This document shows positions 16,611 through 25,595 of a DNA stretch of 64,000 nt, piece after piece. The stretch's first letter is position 1. Each line of letters opens with the position of its first letter. The DNA lies in assembly GCF_047250385.1 (NCBI RefSeq), contig NZ_JBLBVM010000045.1, forward strand, positions 1 to 64,000, written 5' to 3'. Made by a program: the position numbers and the translations under genes. Source of the DNA: Glaciecola sp047250385. GTDB lineage: Bacteria > Pseudomonadota > Gammaproteobacteria > Enterobacterales > Alteromonadaceae. Under the pieces are notes generated by a model. The model saw only the letters and a program-made list of their open reading frames with translations. It searched no databases and was not told where the DNA came from.

Positions 16611-17572
16611 AAACGCGCTCCGCTTTCAAACATTTCATTCATTATTCTGGTTAACTCATTTGCGATGCCAGTTTCAGACATACTATGCCCCGCATTATTG
16701 ACTACCTTTAAGGTCGCATGAGGCAAGGCTTTTTTGATCGAATAAGCCGCTTCCAGCTTGCATACCATATCGTAACGGCCATGCACGATATGACAGGGAA
16801 TATCGTATAATTTATCGATGTTATCTAATATGTAATTTTCGGCGACAAAACATTTATTTAGCAAGTAATGACACTCGAGCAATGCGAGACTTTTTATGTG
16901 TTTATCGGTACTTAAATCACTCATCATCACGTTAGGTGCGATTAGGCGAGAGATATAACCTTCCCAATTAAACCAAGCTTTAAGTGCAGGGAAGCTAAGG
17001 TTATTGTCTGGGTTTTCAAACAAACTAATAAACTGTTTGCACACGATATCGGAAGAAGACTTATCAGATATATGGCTTGAAAATTCTTCATAAGCTTCAG
17101 GGTAAATTTGAGCAGCACAACCAGTAGGCAGAAGAAACCAATCAAAATCTTCTTTTCTAGCTAAAAACACACCACGCAGCACCATAGATATTACGGCTCT
17201 AGGATTGTTAATTGCGTAGAGTAAAGCCAGGGTTGAGCCCCACGAGCCACCAAACACAATCCATTTATCAATATTAAAATGTTTGCGAATAAACTCAAAA
17301 TCTTGAATAAGCAATTCAGTAGTATTGTTTAAGGTATCACCGAAAGGAGTAGAACGACCACATCCACGTTGATCAACGCCAATGACACGATATTTAAGCG
17401 GGTTGAATGGCCATTGATAATTTTTACCTAAACCAGCACCCGGGCCACCGTGCATATAAATGAGAGGAATGCCCTCTGGGTTGCCACTTTGCTCTACATA
17501 CAACTTATGACCATCTGAAACCTCAATGGTTTGATAGTCATAAACGGCATTAGTGTAGAAAATTCCATTCAT
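16607..17572 (-). CDS. pip: Prolyl aminopeptidase (proline iminopeptidase)
   Basis: This cytoplasmic alpha/beta hydrolase removes N-terminal proline from peptides. At 321 residues it has family length. Motifs: oxyanion loop HGGPG at 41-45, VDQRGCGRSTP, the nucleophile elbow GGSWGS with Ser110, the acidic residue in HGRYDMVCK, and the catalytic His in NAGHSMSE near residue 300. Each of the Ser-Asp-His triad has a visible candidate. It is transcribed ahead of dtd with a 4-bp overlap, an association seen in several gammaproteobacteria. The start is ATG at 17570-17572. Confidence 0.92.
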   Translation of the reverse strand: MNGIFYTNAVYDYQTIEVSDGHKLYVEQSGNPEGIPLIYMHGGPGAGLGKNYQWPFNPLKYRVIGVDQRGCGRSTPFGDTLNNTTELLIQDFEFIRKHFNIDKWIVFGGSWGSTLALLYAINNPRAVISMVLRGVFLARKEDFDWFLLPTGCAAQIYPEAYEEFSSHISDKSSSDIVCKQFISLFENPDNNLSFPALKAWFNWEGYISRLIAPNVMMSDLSTDKHIKSLALLECHYLLNKCFVAENYILDNIDKLYDIPCHIVHGRYDMVCKLEAAYSIKKALPHATLKVVNNAGHSMSETGIANELTRIMNEMFESGARF

Positions 17573-17866
17573 AAATCTGAATCACGCTTAGTATGAAAGT
17601 AAGCAAAAACAGACAAATTGTGGCTTAGGCATAAAATGTCGTGCTCTATTTAATTAATTACTTAAATTTATACCTTTTTGCTAATTAAATCGACTTAAAT
17701 AATTCAGTATTACTCGTAAATGACCTCGTTTTTGGCTCTTTTAAGGAGAAAATGAGGAGTAAATTAGGTGTAAAGCCTAGTAGTTTAGTCTAGTGTCGCT
17801 TATCCTAATAAGCAGACTTAAGTATCATTTACTTACAATTTTTTACATCCTCAGAAGGAAAGTGAC

Positions 17867-18514
17867 ATGCTTCGTTTATTTTGTTGTATTTTTATATTGT
17901 CGTTAGCCGGTTGTCAGTCGGCGGTAGACAATGCTTATTATGGGATGTGGGAAAAGTTGGGTGTCGAGAAACGAGATATTTTAGTTGACCGCGTAGAAGA
18001 CGCTCAAGATTCACAAAAGGATGCTCAAGAACAGTTCGCATCCGCTTTAGACGAGTTCAGTGCCTTAATTAATTTCGACGGCGGTGAGTTAGAAGATGTT
18101 TATAATAATTTGAGTGACCAGCTTGAAGTTAGCAAAGAGAGCGCTGAATCGGTAAGAGAAAGAATAAATAAAGTTGAGTCAGTTGCTCAGGCATTGTTTG
18201 AGGAATGGGCTGATGAAATTGAAATGATTTCCAGCGCTAATTTGAAACGTGATAGTAAACGTAAGCTCAGCGAAACTAAACGCAAATATGCTTCCTTACT
18301 TAAATCGATGCGAAAGGTTGAGCAAAGTATGGATCCGGTCCTTATTGCTCTTCAAGACAACGTATTTGCACTAAAACATAATTTAAACGCTAATGCGATT
18401 GGCGCACTGCAAGGTGAGTTTAATAGTATCAAACAAGACGTTGGTAGCTTGATCAAAGAAATGAACACTGCCATTGCACAGTCAGATGAATTTATTAAGA
18501 GTATTAAAGGCTAG
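17867..18514 (+). CDS. DUF2959-family lipoprotein
   Basis: This 215-residue protein has a short lipoprotein signal (MLRLFCCIFILSLAG then Cys16, lipobox LAGC). The mature part is almost entirely helical and charged with heptad-like spacing, for example RVEDAQDSQKDAQEQFASAL and VSKESAESVRERINKVES, so a long coiled coil in the periplasm is expected. It matches the DUF2959 family, which has no assigned function. A good AGAAGGA lies before ATG 17867. The 294-bp upstream gap contains a 13-codon frame with an SD (17752-17793), discussed as a finding. A hairpin separates it from convergent metJ. Confidence 0.82.
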   Translation: MLRLFCCIFILSLAGCQSAVDNAYYGMWEKLGVEKRDILVDRVEDAQDSQKDAQEQFASALDEFSALINFDGGELEDVYNNLSDQLEVSKESAESVRERINKVESVAQALFEEWADEIEMISSANLKRDSKRKLSETKRKYASLLKSMRKVEQSMDPVLIALQDNVFALKHNLNANAIGALQGEFNSIKQDVGSLIKEMNTAIAQSDEFIKSIKG

Positions 18515-18556
18515 AGCAAGGAACAAACGCAAGTAATCTAGCACGCAAAATAGAAA

Positions 18557-18600
18557 GCGATTCTCCAAAACGCCATAGTTACAGGTATTTTGGGAATCGC
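18557..18600. terminator. Hairpin between convergent DUF2959 and metJ genes
   Basis: The arms GCGATTCTCCAAAA (18557-18570) and TTTTGGGAATCGC (18588-18600) pair with a single bulged base. The stem lies between the 3' ends of two convergent genes, the expected place for a bidirectional terminator. The A and T runs are inside the arms and no clean U-tract follows the stem. Confidence 0.5.
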
Positions 18601-18624
18601 CAACAATGAATAGTTTTACGCTTT

Positions 18625-18945
18625 CTATTCAGCTTCCGCAGCCGCTATATCTATCCCCATTTTTTCCATAATCTCTCTTGCCGAGGCTGGTATGCGATTG
18701 GGGTTATCTTTCTTCAGATCGCTGTCATCTGGCAATGGCTGCCCAGTAAAAGCATGCAAAAATGCCTCACATAACAATTCTGAATTAGTGGCATGACGTA
18801 AATTATTTACCTGTCGACGTGTTCTTTCATCCGTTAACACTTTTAGTACGTTAATCGGAATTGAAACAGTGACCTTTTTAACTTGCTCATTCTTTTTACC
18901 GTGTTCTGCATATGGGTGAATATATTGTCCGTTCCACTCTGCCAT
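18625..18945 (-). CDS. metJ: Methionine repressor MetJ
   Basis: MetJ is a ribbon-helix-helix repressor that uses S-adenosylmethionine as corepressor and binds arrays of AGACGTCT boxes. At 106 residues it is family length. The DNA-contacting beta strand is KKVTVSIPINVLKVLTDERT, followed by RRQVNNLRHATNSELLCEAF for the helices. The C-terminus has an extra Ala/Glu-rich tip. An AAGGA precedes ATG 18945. It is divergent from metF, and the two clusters of boxes between them fit autoregulation plus metF repression, the same arrangement as in enterobacteria with metB. Confidence 0.97.
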   Translation of the reverse strand: MAEWNGQYIHPYAEHGKKNEQVKKVTVSIPINVLKVLTDERTRRQVNNLRHATNSELLCEAFLHAFTGQPLPDDSDLKKDNPNRIPASAREIMEKMGIDIAAAEAE

Positions 18946-19006
18946 GGGGATCCTTATTATTTTAATTATATGAAAATTCTAACTGGTATAGAAAAAATAT
19001 CAATCT

Positions 19007-19038
19007 AGAAGTGTAAACTTCTTGACGTCTAAGCGTAT
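19007..19038. promoter_or_regulatory. MetJ operator, four tandem met boxes (partly degenerate)
   Basis: Four contiguous 8-bp units occur: AGAAGTGT, AAACTTCT, TGACGTCT and AAGCGTAT. They are compared with the MetJ consensus AGACGTCT. TGACGTCT matches 7 of 8 and AGAAGTGT 6 of 8; the others are weaker. Tandem 8-bp phasing is the hallmark of MetJ sites. The cluster lies about 60 bp from the metJ start and 50-80 bp from metF. Confidence 0.75.
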
Positions 19039-19050
19039 AAAAAGTAATTT

Positions 19051-19066
19051 AGACGTCTAAACGTCT
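19051..19066. promoter_or_regulatory. MetJ operator, two strong met boxes before metF
   Basis: AGACGTCT at 19051-19058 is a perfect MetJ box, directly followed by AAACGTCT (7 of 8) at 19059-19066. The pair ends 19 bp before the metF ATG, where bound repressor would block transcription. Together with the cluster at 19007-19038 it gives at least three good sites. Confidence 0.85.
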
Positions 19067-19085
19067 AAAAGTAAGTGGCAAATTA

Positions 19086-19973
19086 ATGGTTTCATACGCA
19101 CAGGGCATCGATGCTTTAAATCAATCTTTATCTGAATTGAGAGATATCGAAGTATCTTTTGAGTTTTTTCCACCGAATTCGGAAGATATGGAAAAGACAT
19201 TATGGAAATCAGTCGAACGCCTTGCACCCTTAAAGCCCAAATATATGTCAGTGACATATGGCGCAAACAGTGGCGAAAGAGATAGAACCCATGCCGTAGT
19301 AAAGCGCATACAAAAGGAAACTGGGGTTTCAACAGCACCACATTTAACTTGTGTTGATGCATCGCAAAGCGAACTCAAGCAAATTGCGAAGGATTATTGG
19401 GATTCTGGCATAAAGCGCATTGTGGCCTTGCGTGGTGATTTACCTGCAGGGGTCGAAAAGACCGACATGTATGCTTCAGACCTAGTAAGCCTGCTGAAAG
19501 ACGTCGCTGATTTCGATATTTCAGTTGCGGCTTACCCTGAAAAACATCCTGAAGCTCCTAATGCGCAATTCGATTTATTGAATTTGAAGCGTAAAGCAGA
19601 GGCCGGTGCTAACGAGGCGATTACTCAATTTTTCTTTGATACTTCTGTATTTTTGCGCTTTAGAGACCGAGCGGCAGCAGCCGGTATCGATTTAGATATT
19701 GTTCCAGGAATTCTACCTGTTACCAACTATCAAACACTGACACGCTTCGCAGGGTTTACGAATGTGCATGTTCCTAATTGGTTGCATAAGATGTACGACG
19801 GCTTAGATTCTGACGATCAAGCAACTAGAAACTTGATGGGCGCAAACATTGCGATGGATATGGTGAAAGTCTTGGCGAAAGAGGGGGTGAAGCACTTTCA
19901 TTTTTATACTTTGAACCGTTGTGAATTAAGCTATGCAATTTGCCATATGCTGGGTTTACGCAATCAAAAGTAG
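19086..19973 (+). CDS. metF: 5,10-methylenetetrahydrofolate reductase
   Basis: MetF reduces methylene-THF to 5-methyl-THF with FAD and NADH and feeds methionine synthesis. At 295 residues it is typical. Family motifs: VSFEFFPPNSEDMEKTLW near the N-terminus (catalytic Glu in the FEFFPP strand), MSVTYGANSG, APHLTCVD, ALRGDLP and ITQFFFD, then the C-terminal FHFYTLNRCELSYAIC. It starts at ATG 19086 with a weak SD (GTAAGTGG). The operators upstream predict MetJ repression when S-adenosylmethionine is high. No met gene follows; the next gene is 195 bp away. Confidence 0.96.
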   Translation: MVSYAQGIDALNQSLSELRDIEVSFEFFPPNSEDMEKTLWKSVERLAPLKPKYMSVTYGANSGERDRTHAVVKRIQKETGVSTAPHLTCVDASQSELKQIAKDYWDSGIKRIVALRGDLPAGVEKTDMYASDLVSLLKDVADFDISVAAYPEKHPEAPNAQFDLLNLKRKAEAGANEAITQFFFDTSVFLRFRDRAAAAGIDLDIVPGILPVTNYQTLTRFAGFTNVHVPNWLHKMYDGLDSDDQATRNLMGANIAMDMVKVLAKEGVKHFHFYTLNRCELSYAICHMLGLRNQK

Positions 19974-20168
19974 GCATTCTTGTAAGATATGTTTAAGTTA
20001 GGTGCTGTTGTAGGTAAACTAACACTATTATTAGAGTTTTTTTCCAAACTAATTTATTGGAATAGTGTGTATAACAGCATCAACCGGAGTTTGCTGAGTT
20101 GAATTTACCTGATGCTATTGCCAAAAAGTAAGCTCTGAATTTTTACTACAAGTCTTTAGACAAGGGAT

Positions 20169-21803
20169 ATGATGCGCAAAACTATTTTTCAGGTATTGAT
20201 AGGCATAAATTTATTCATTTTACTCATTTCCCTTCTTGCACCACTGCTTGCGTGGGGTTTGCTTCTCTCGCTGCCTTTATTGTGTATTGCAGTTTATGAT
20301 AGCTGGCAAAAAAAGCATGCCATATTAAGAAATTTCCCGCTCATAGGTAGAGTTCGTTGGATTATTGAGGACGTTCGCCCTTTTATTCAACAATATATTC
20401 TTGAAACAGATACAGGTGGTGCTCCCATCAGTCGTATGTTTCGAAATATCGTCTATCAACGTGCAAAAGGCAGTCGCGATACAATCCCCTTTGGTACACA
20501 AGTTGATACTTACAGAACGGGATATGAGTGGATCGGCCATTCCTTATCTGCATTAAAAGTTGATGATATTGACAAACAACCACGCGTCACTGTTGGAAGC
20601 CGGCATTGCAAACAGCCTTACTCTGCAAGCATATTAAACATTTCGGCGATGAGTTTCGGTAGTTTAAGTAAGCCAGCTTTACAAGCCTTAAACAAAGGAG
20701 CGAAGCTTGGTGGCTTTTACCACAACACAGGTGAAGGCGGAGTAAGCCCTTATCATTTAGAGTTCGGTGCTGATGTTGTATGGCAAATTGGTACGGGGTA
20801 TTTCGGTTGCCGAAACGACAAAGGCGGTTTTGACGCAGACAAATTTACCAAACAAGCGTCCCATGCCAATATTAAAATGATAGAAATTAAGTTGTCTCAA
20901 GGCGCAAAGCCCGGGCATGGTGGTATTTTACCAGCAAGTAAAAATACGCAAGAGATAGCTGATATTCGTGGTGTGGAAGTTGGCACTCAAGTCGATTCTC
21001 CACCAACACATAGTGCATTTAATTCGCCACTTGAATTGATTCACTTTGTCCAAACATTACGTGAGCTTAGCGGTGGAAAGCCTATAGGTATTAAGTTGGC
21101 CTTGGGCAGAAGAAGTGAGTTTGTGGCTATATGTAAAGCGATGGTCGAATTAAATCTCACACCCGATTTTATTACTGTTGATGGTGGCGAAGGCGGTACT
21201 GGAGCGGCCCCTCTGGAATATTCAAACTCTATTGGTTCCCCTTTAATTGAAGCTTTGGCCTTTGTAGACGATTGCCTGACGGGTTTTGGACTAAGAGAAG
21301 ATATTAAGATAATTGCATCCGGAAAAATAATATCGGGTTTTCATTTAGTTAAAAATCTCGCCTTAGGGGCTGATATTTGTAATAGCGCTAGAGGCATGAT
21401 GTTAGCTCTCGGATGTGTACAGTCTTTATCGTGTAATACAAATGAATGTCCAACCGGCGTCGCAACGCAAGATCCTGCTCTTTCTGCAGGATTAATTCCG
21501 GCTAACAAGGCTGTTCGTGTACATCAGTTTCATGAGAAAACAGTACATGCGACCGTCGATATTATTTCCTCAGCAGGACTAGAAGCTCCTCATAACTTGA
21601 ACCGAACTCATATATTTAGACGGGTTAATCAGCAGGAAGTGAAACGCTACGATGAAATTTTTCCGCATATGGTGATTGGCGGATTCTTGAAAGACTGCAT
21701 CCCTAAGAACTATGAGATAGACCTTGAAGAGGGTGACGCACGCACTTTCATGCCGAAGAAAACATTATCCAATATCAACATGCAAACCAAAACGCTTTGC
21801 TAG
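20169..21803 (+). CDS. Membrane-anchored FMN-binding glutamate-synthase-family protein
   Basis: This 544-residue protein has two N-terminal hydrophobic segments (IFQVLIGINLFILLISLLAP and WGLLLSLPLLCIAVY) followed by a GltB-type synthase domain. Seen: LNISAMSFGSLSKPALQALN, NTGEGGVSPYH, KLSQGAKPGHGG and VDGGEGGTGAAPLE for the FMN and substrate site. An iron-sulfur motif C-x5-C-x4-C is seen in GCVQSLSCNTNECPTGVATQ, spaced as in glutamate synthase. The amidotransferase and GXGXG domains of GltB are absent, so it is not a full glutamate synthase. Relatives such as YerD exist in many bacteria without known function. It is transcribed alone and converges with mutH. Confidence 0.82.
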   Translation: MMRKTIFQVLIGINLFILLISLLAPLLAWGLLLSLPLLCIAVYDSWQKKHAILRNFPLIGRVRWIIEDVRPFIQQYILETDTGGAPISRMFRNIVYQRAKGSRDTIPFGTQVDTYRTGYEWIGHSLSALKVDDIDKQPRVTVGSRHCKQPYSASILNISAMSFGSLSKPALQALNKGAKLGGFYHNTGEGGVSPYHLEFGADVVWQIGTGYFGCRNDKGGFDADKFTKQASHANIKMIEIKLSQGAKPGHGGILPASKNTQEIADIRGVEVGTQVDSPPTHSAFNSPLELIHFVQTLRELSGGKPIGIKLALGRRSEFVAICKAMVELNLTPDFITVDGGEGGTGAAPLEYSNSIGSPLIEALAFVDDCLTGFGLREDIKIIASGKIISGFHLVKNLALGADICNSARGMMLALGCVQSLSCNTNECPTGVATQDPALSAGLIPANKAVRVHQFHEKTVHATVDIISSAGLEAPHNLNRTHIFRRVNQQEVKRYDEIFPHMVIGGFLKDCIPKNYEIDLEEGDARTFMPKKTLSNINMQTKTLC

Positions 21804-21811
21804 GAAATATT

Positions 21812-22498
21812 TTACCCAGCAAAAGCGCGTTCTAGAATCTGTTGAGTAAAGTTCTTTCGCAAATAGAATCCTCGGGGCCGAGTTTTTATTACCTGGCCGC
21901 TCTCACCGATGGCATCTGTAAGCACTGAACCATTTGCTGCTTTGGGCCTTAATTGCAGATATGTTCCAACCGTCGCATCGATGCGTTCAACGTGCCCTAA
22001 ACTAATCATGTCCATTAGTTCTTCCCAGTCGTGTTGAAGTTGTGTGTTTTCATCAGCGCTTGGTTGCCATAAAATTGGGAAACCAATAACTCTCTCAGCA
22101 GGTGGGATTTCTCGCTCACCTTGAATCGGCAACCAAAGAACCTGTTGTAACTTATTACGCACATTAGAATTTTTCCAGTTTACACCGGTATTATTAGTTA
22201 GGGGCGCATAACAAACATAGGTTGTTTCAAGTGGCTGGTTATTGTAGGAAAGCGGTAAGGATTTTAACTCGACACCTAAGTCGGGGAAATCTTGTTCTGG
22301 TTTCGAACCCGCACTTGCACCTAAGCAAAGTTCAATTAACTGCCCAGACCATCCCTTTTGCGTCTTAAAATTCAATGGAACCGCAATGTCCGCTGCATTT
22401 GCCAAATCACCTAGAGTCAGGCCCGCTAATCCTTGAGCGCGTTGCATTAAGGCATCTATCGAATCAGGCGGATTTTGAGGTACTTGTAATGATGACAT
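21812..22498 (-). CDS. mutH: DNA mismatch repair endonuclease MutH
   Basis: MutH nicks the unmethylated strand at hemimethylated GATC sites when activated by MutL and MutS. At 228 residues it has E. coli length. The catalytic residues are in place and even numbered alike: Asp70, Glu77 and Lys79 in the DFPDLGVELKSLP segment. The N-terminus LAGLTLGDLANA and the middle FKTQKGWSGQLIELCLGA also fit. MutH occurs only in Dam-methylating gammaproteobacteria, so the host very probably has Dam. It is divergent from rppH, as in E. coli and relatives. The start is ATG 22498. Confidence 0.96.
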   Translation of the reverse strand: MSSLQVPQNPPDSIDALMQRAQGLAGLTLGDLANAADIAVPLNFKTQKGWSGQLIELCLGASAGSKPEQDFPDLGVELKSLPLSYNNQPLETTYVCYAPLTNNTGVNWKNSNVRNKLQQVLWLPIQGEREIPPAERVIGFPILWQPSADENTQLQHDWEELMDMISLGHVERIDATVGTYLQLRPKAANGSVLTDAIGESGQVIKTRPRGFYLRKNFTQQILERAFAG

Positions 22499-22605
22499 GG
22501 GCTAGGTGCTTCACTTAATAAATAATTAACGCTATTGCTTTGCATAATGCATAGTTTATGGAAGAATGGACAGATATAAAAGTATAAATGCGCTGGGTAA
22601 TCTAA

Positions 22606-23196
22606 GTGATTGATGCCGAAGGATTCCGCGCGAATGTTGGTATTATCATATGCAATAAAATGGGCCAAGTGTTTTGGGCTCGTCGCTATGGCCAACATTC
22701 ATGGCAATTCCCACAAGGCGGAATTGACCAAGGGGAAACTGCCGAACAGGCAATGTATAGGGAGCTCCACGAAGAAGTGGGCTTGCTGGAAAAAGACGTA
22801 AGTATAGTTAGTGTTACTCGCAACTGGCTTCGTTATAAATTGCCTAAACGCCTTGTAAGGAAGGGTTCAAACCCTGTATGTATTGGCCAAAAGCAAAAGT
22901 GGTTTTTGCTGACACTTAAGTGTGACGAAAAAGACGTCGATCTTTTACAGTCAGGGCATCCTGAGTTTGATGATTGGCGCTGGGTTAGCTATTGGTATCC
23001 AATACGTAACGTAGTTTCGTTTAAACGAGATGTTTATCGAAAAGCTATGAAAGAGTTTTCGCCGGTGGTCTTATCCGTGCAAAAAACGTCTGTGCAAAAG
23101 CCGTCTGTGCACAAACCGACAGCACAAAAGCCTCATACACATTCACCCAACAATAATCGAAAAAACAAAAGGCGTCGACCAAGACCGCAAACCTAA
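22606..23196 (+). CDS. rppH: RNA pyrophosphohydrolase with a repeat-bearing C-terminal tail
   Basis: RppH removes pyrophosphate from 5'-triphosphate mRNA and opens it to RNase E. Residues 1-160 form the Nudix domain; the Nudix box GGIDQGETAEQAMYRELHEE has Glu53, Glu56 and Glu57, as in E. coli. WQFPQGGID and the RNA-binding RVWYPIR-like region (WYPIRNVVSFKRDVYRKA) are present. The start is GTG 22606, giving MIDAEGFRANVG as in the family. After the domain comes a tail of five-residue repeats (SVQKP type) ending in a basic run (NRKNKRRRPRPQT). The tail is unlike E. coli and may bind RNA or RNase E; that is inference. It is followed by ptsP. Confidence 0.95.
   Translation: MIDAEGFRANVGIIICNKMGQVFWARRYGQHSWQFPQGGIDQGETAEQAMYRELHEEVGLLEKDVSIVSVTRNWLRYKLPKRLVRKGSNPVCIGQKQKWFLLTLKCDEKDVDLLQSGHPEFDDWRWVSYWYPIRNVVSFKRDVYRKAMKEFSPVVLSVQKTSVQKPSVHKPTAQKPHTHSPNNNRKNKRRRPRPQT
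23074..23148 (+). repeat. 15-bp coding tandem repeat in the rppH tail
   Basis: Five 15-bp units encode SVQKT, SVQKP, SVHKP, TAQKP and HTHSP. The second and third are closest at nucleotide level (TCTGTGCAAAAGCCG and TCTGTGCACAAACCG). Units are in frame, so copy-number change would lengthen or shorten the linker without frameshift. The repeat is proline- and lysine-rich and likely unstructured. Confidence 0.8.
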
Positions 23197-23261
23197 GGCA
23201 ACGGTAACAGGGGCTTTAAGCTTGCTTTACTTGTCTTGTTAATTGCAATGGAGCGTAGTGC

Positions 23262-25550
23262 ATGCTAACTATCCTGAAACGAATAGTTCAAGAAGTTAAT
23301 CAGATTCCAGGGCTGGAACCGGCACTGGATCGCTTAGCGACCTTAGTTAAAGAAACCATGAAAGTGGATTCTTGTTCGATCTATTTGGCTGATCATAAAA
23401 ATCAAGTCCTTGTAATGAAAGCGACTGACGGGCTTGATAAAAGTGCGATCAATAAGGTTAGCGTAGGATTTAGCGAAGGGCTAATTGGATTGGTTGTTCA
23501 GCGCGAAGAGCCTTTAAATATCGAAAATGCACCCATACACCCTCGCTTTAAACATTATCCCGAAGTAAATGAAGATGCCTTTTTTGCTTTTATTGGTACG
23601 CCAATAATTCACCAGCGAAAAGTATTGGGTGTCATTTCAATGCAGCAAAAATCGATTCGTCGTTTCAGCGAAGATGAAGAATCTTTTTTAGTCACTCTTG
23701 CCACCCAAATTGGACTGGAAATTACGAATGCCGAAATTCGTGGCGTGCTCGATGTAAATCCAGACACAAATTTCAACACTCACAAGAGCATAAACGGTTT
23801 ACCTGGTTCACCTGGCTTAGCTTTAGGTAAGGGTGTCGTGCTCAATATGAAGCATGAACTCAGTCAAATGGTTGTTCGTAAAACGACAGACCAAAAGCAA
23901 GAAATCTCACACTATCGACAAGCTGTTGAGTTAACTAGAACTCAAGTTGCTAGCTTGTCAGATAACTTGGGCGATAGTTTACCCGAAGATGTTAAGGCAA
24001 TCTTTCAGCTTTACCATCAATTACTTGATGCCAACAGTTTAGGTCGGGAAGTTGAACAGAAAATTCGCGAGGACTGGGATGCGGCCTCCTCGCTGAAGTT
24101 GGTTGTTGAGAGTTATGCCGCGCGCTTCGCAGCGATGGAAGACCCCTATATGCAGGAAAGGGCAGTCGACATCGTAGATTTGGCCAACCGTATTTTACAC
24201 AACATCATGAATGCATCGGGCTCACCCACTAATTCGGACCAAAATTTACCAGATAACGCAATACTTGTTGCGAGTGAAGTAAGCGCTCCAATGTTAGCTG
24301 AATTCCCGAGTGAAAAATTGAAAGGAATTGTGTCCATTCGAGGATCTAACAATTCTCATGCGGCTATTCTAGCACGGGCAATGGGCGTGCCTGCTGTTAT
24401 GGGCATGGATGGTGTGCCACTGAGTTTGTTAAACCATCAGGAGATCTTTGTTGACGGATATTCAGGGCAAGTGGTACTTGCTCCTGAAGAACAAGCTCGC
24501 GCTGAGTTTTTGCATTTAATCGCGGAAGAAGAGGCACTTCATAAACGAATTGAAAGTGAAGCAGAGCAGGCGGCGATTACCGAAGATGGTGTTGAAATGG
24601 CATTATTAGTTAATGCTGGCTTATCCGCTGGTTTGGAAATGGAGCAAAATAAACAGGGTGCTGGGGTCGGACTTTACCGTACTGAAATCCCATTTATGCT
24701 GCGTGAACGTTTTCCCTCAGAGCAGGAACAATTCGAGCTTTACCAGAGTATATTAAGTGCCCATCCGAACAAAGAAATGACTATGCGAACCCTGGATGTT
24801 GGTGGGGATAAGCCTTTGTCATATTTTCCTATCTCGGAAGAGAACCCGTTCTTGGGTTGGCGTGGCATTCGTTTAACACTGGATCATCCAGAGATCTTTT
24901 TAGTGCAAGTTAGGGCGATGTTGCGAGCGAGTATTGGGCTCAAAAATCTGCATATTTTGTTGCCTATGATTTCCAATATCAATGAGATTGATGAAGCTAA
25001 TCGCCTCATTAAGCAAGCTTTTGATGAGGTTGAAGAAGAAGCTCATAAGAGTCAGCAGAAACTGTTTATGCCTGCAGTAGGTGTCATGTTAGAAGTGCCC
25101 GCGGTCATTTTTCAATTAGAACAAATTGCTGAAAAAGTCGATTTCTTCTCGGTAGGAACGAACGATTTAACTCAGTACCTATTAGCAGTAGACCGCAACA
25201 ATTCGCGGGTCGCGCAATTATATTCCAGCTATCATCCATCGGTGTTAATGGCCTTAAATAAAATTGTGCAAACTTCCAAGCGCTGTAATATTCCTGTGAC
25301 GGTGTGCGGCGAATTAGCTGGCGAACCAAAGGGCGTTTTAATACTAATGGCAATGGGCTATCGAAAACTAAGCATGAATGCCCACAGTTTACGAAAAATT
25401 AACTGGGTTATTCGCAATGTAGCGATAAATGAACTAGAAGCTCTTTTAGATGAAATTTTACCTTGCGAAGGGCCAGACGAAGTTAAAATTATCGTAGACA
25501 AATACCTTGAGCTAAAAGGGCTAGGTGGCCTAGTTCGAGCTGGATCTTAA
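23262..25550 (+). CDS. ptsP: PTS phosphotransferase PtsP (EI-Ntr)
   Basis: EI-Ntr is the first enzyme of the nitrogen-related phosphotransferase system and passes phosphate from PEP to NPr. At 762 residues it has an N-terminal GAF domain (about 10-160; VDSCSIYLADH, FAFIGTPIIHQRKVLGVISM) and then the EI module. The phosphoacceptor His366 is in GSNNSHAAILARAMGVPAVMG. The PEP-binding part shows GLYRTEIPFMLRERFPSEQE, TLDVGGDKP, FFSVGTNDLTQYLLAVDR and VCGELAG. In E. coli and relatives it lies after rppH, as here. The GAF domain probably senses glutamine or another metabolite. A GGAG precedes ATG 23262. Confidence 0.95.
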   Translation: MLTILKRIVQEVNQIPGLEPALDRLATLVKETMKVDSCSIYLADHKNQVLVMKATDGLDKSAINKVSVGFSEGLIGLVVQREEPLNIENAPIHPRFKHYPEVNEDAFFAFIGTPIIHQRKVLGVISMQQKSIRRFSEDEESFLVTLATQIGLEITNAEIRGVLDVNPDTNFNTHKSINGLPGSPGLALGKGVVLNMKHELSQMVVRKTTDQKQEISHYRQAVELTRTQVASLSDNLGDSLPEDVKAIFQLYHQLLDANSLGREVEQKIREDWDAASSLKLVVESYAARFAAMEDPYMQERAVDIVDLANRILHNIMNASGSPTNSDQNLPDNAILVASEVSAPMLAEFPSEKLKGIVSIRGSNNSHAAILARAMGVPAVMGMDGVPLSLLNHQEIFVDGYSGQVVLAPEEQARAEFLHLIAEEEALHKRIESEAEQAAITEDGVEMALLVNAGLSAGLEMEQNKQGAGVGLYRTEIPFMLRERFPSEQEQFELYQSILSAHPNKEMTMRTLDVGGDKPLSYFPISEENPFLGWRGIRLTLDHPEIFLVQVRAMLRASIGLKNLHILLPMISNINEIDEANRLIKQAFDEVEEEAHKSQQKLFMPAVGVMLEVPAVIFQLEQIAEKVDFFSVGTNDLTQYLLAVDRNNSRVAQLYSSYHPSVLMALNKIVQTSKRCNIPVTVCGELAGEPKGVLILMAMGYRKLSMNAHSLRKINWVIRNVAINELEALLDEILPCEGPDEVKIIVDKYLELKGLGGLVRAGS

Positions 25551-25595
25551 TTTATCATGCGTAGCGTTACATCAAATATGGCGAGTCAATTATAA

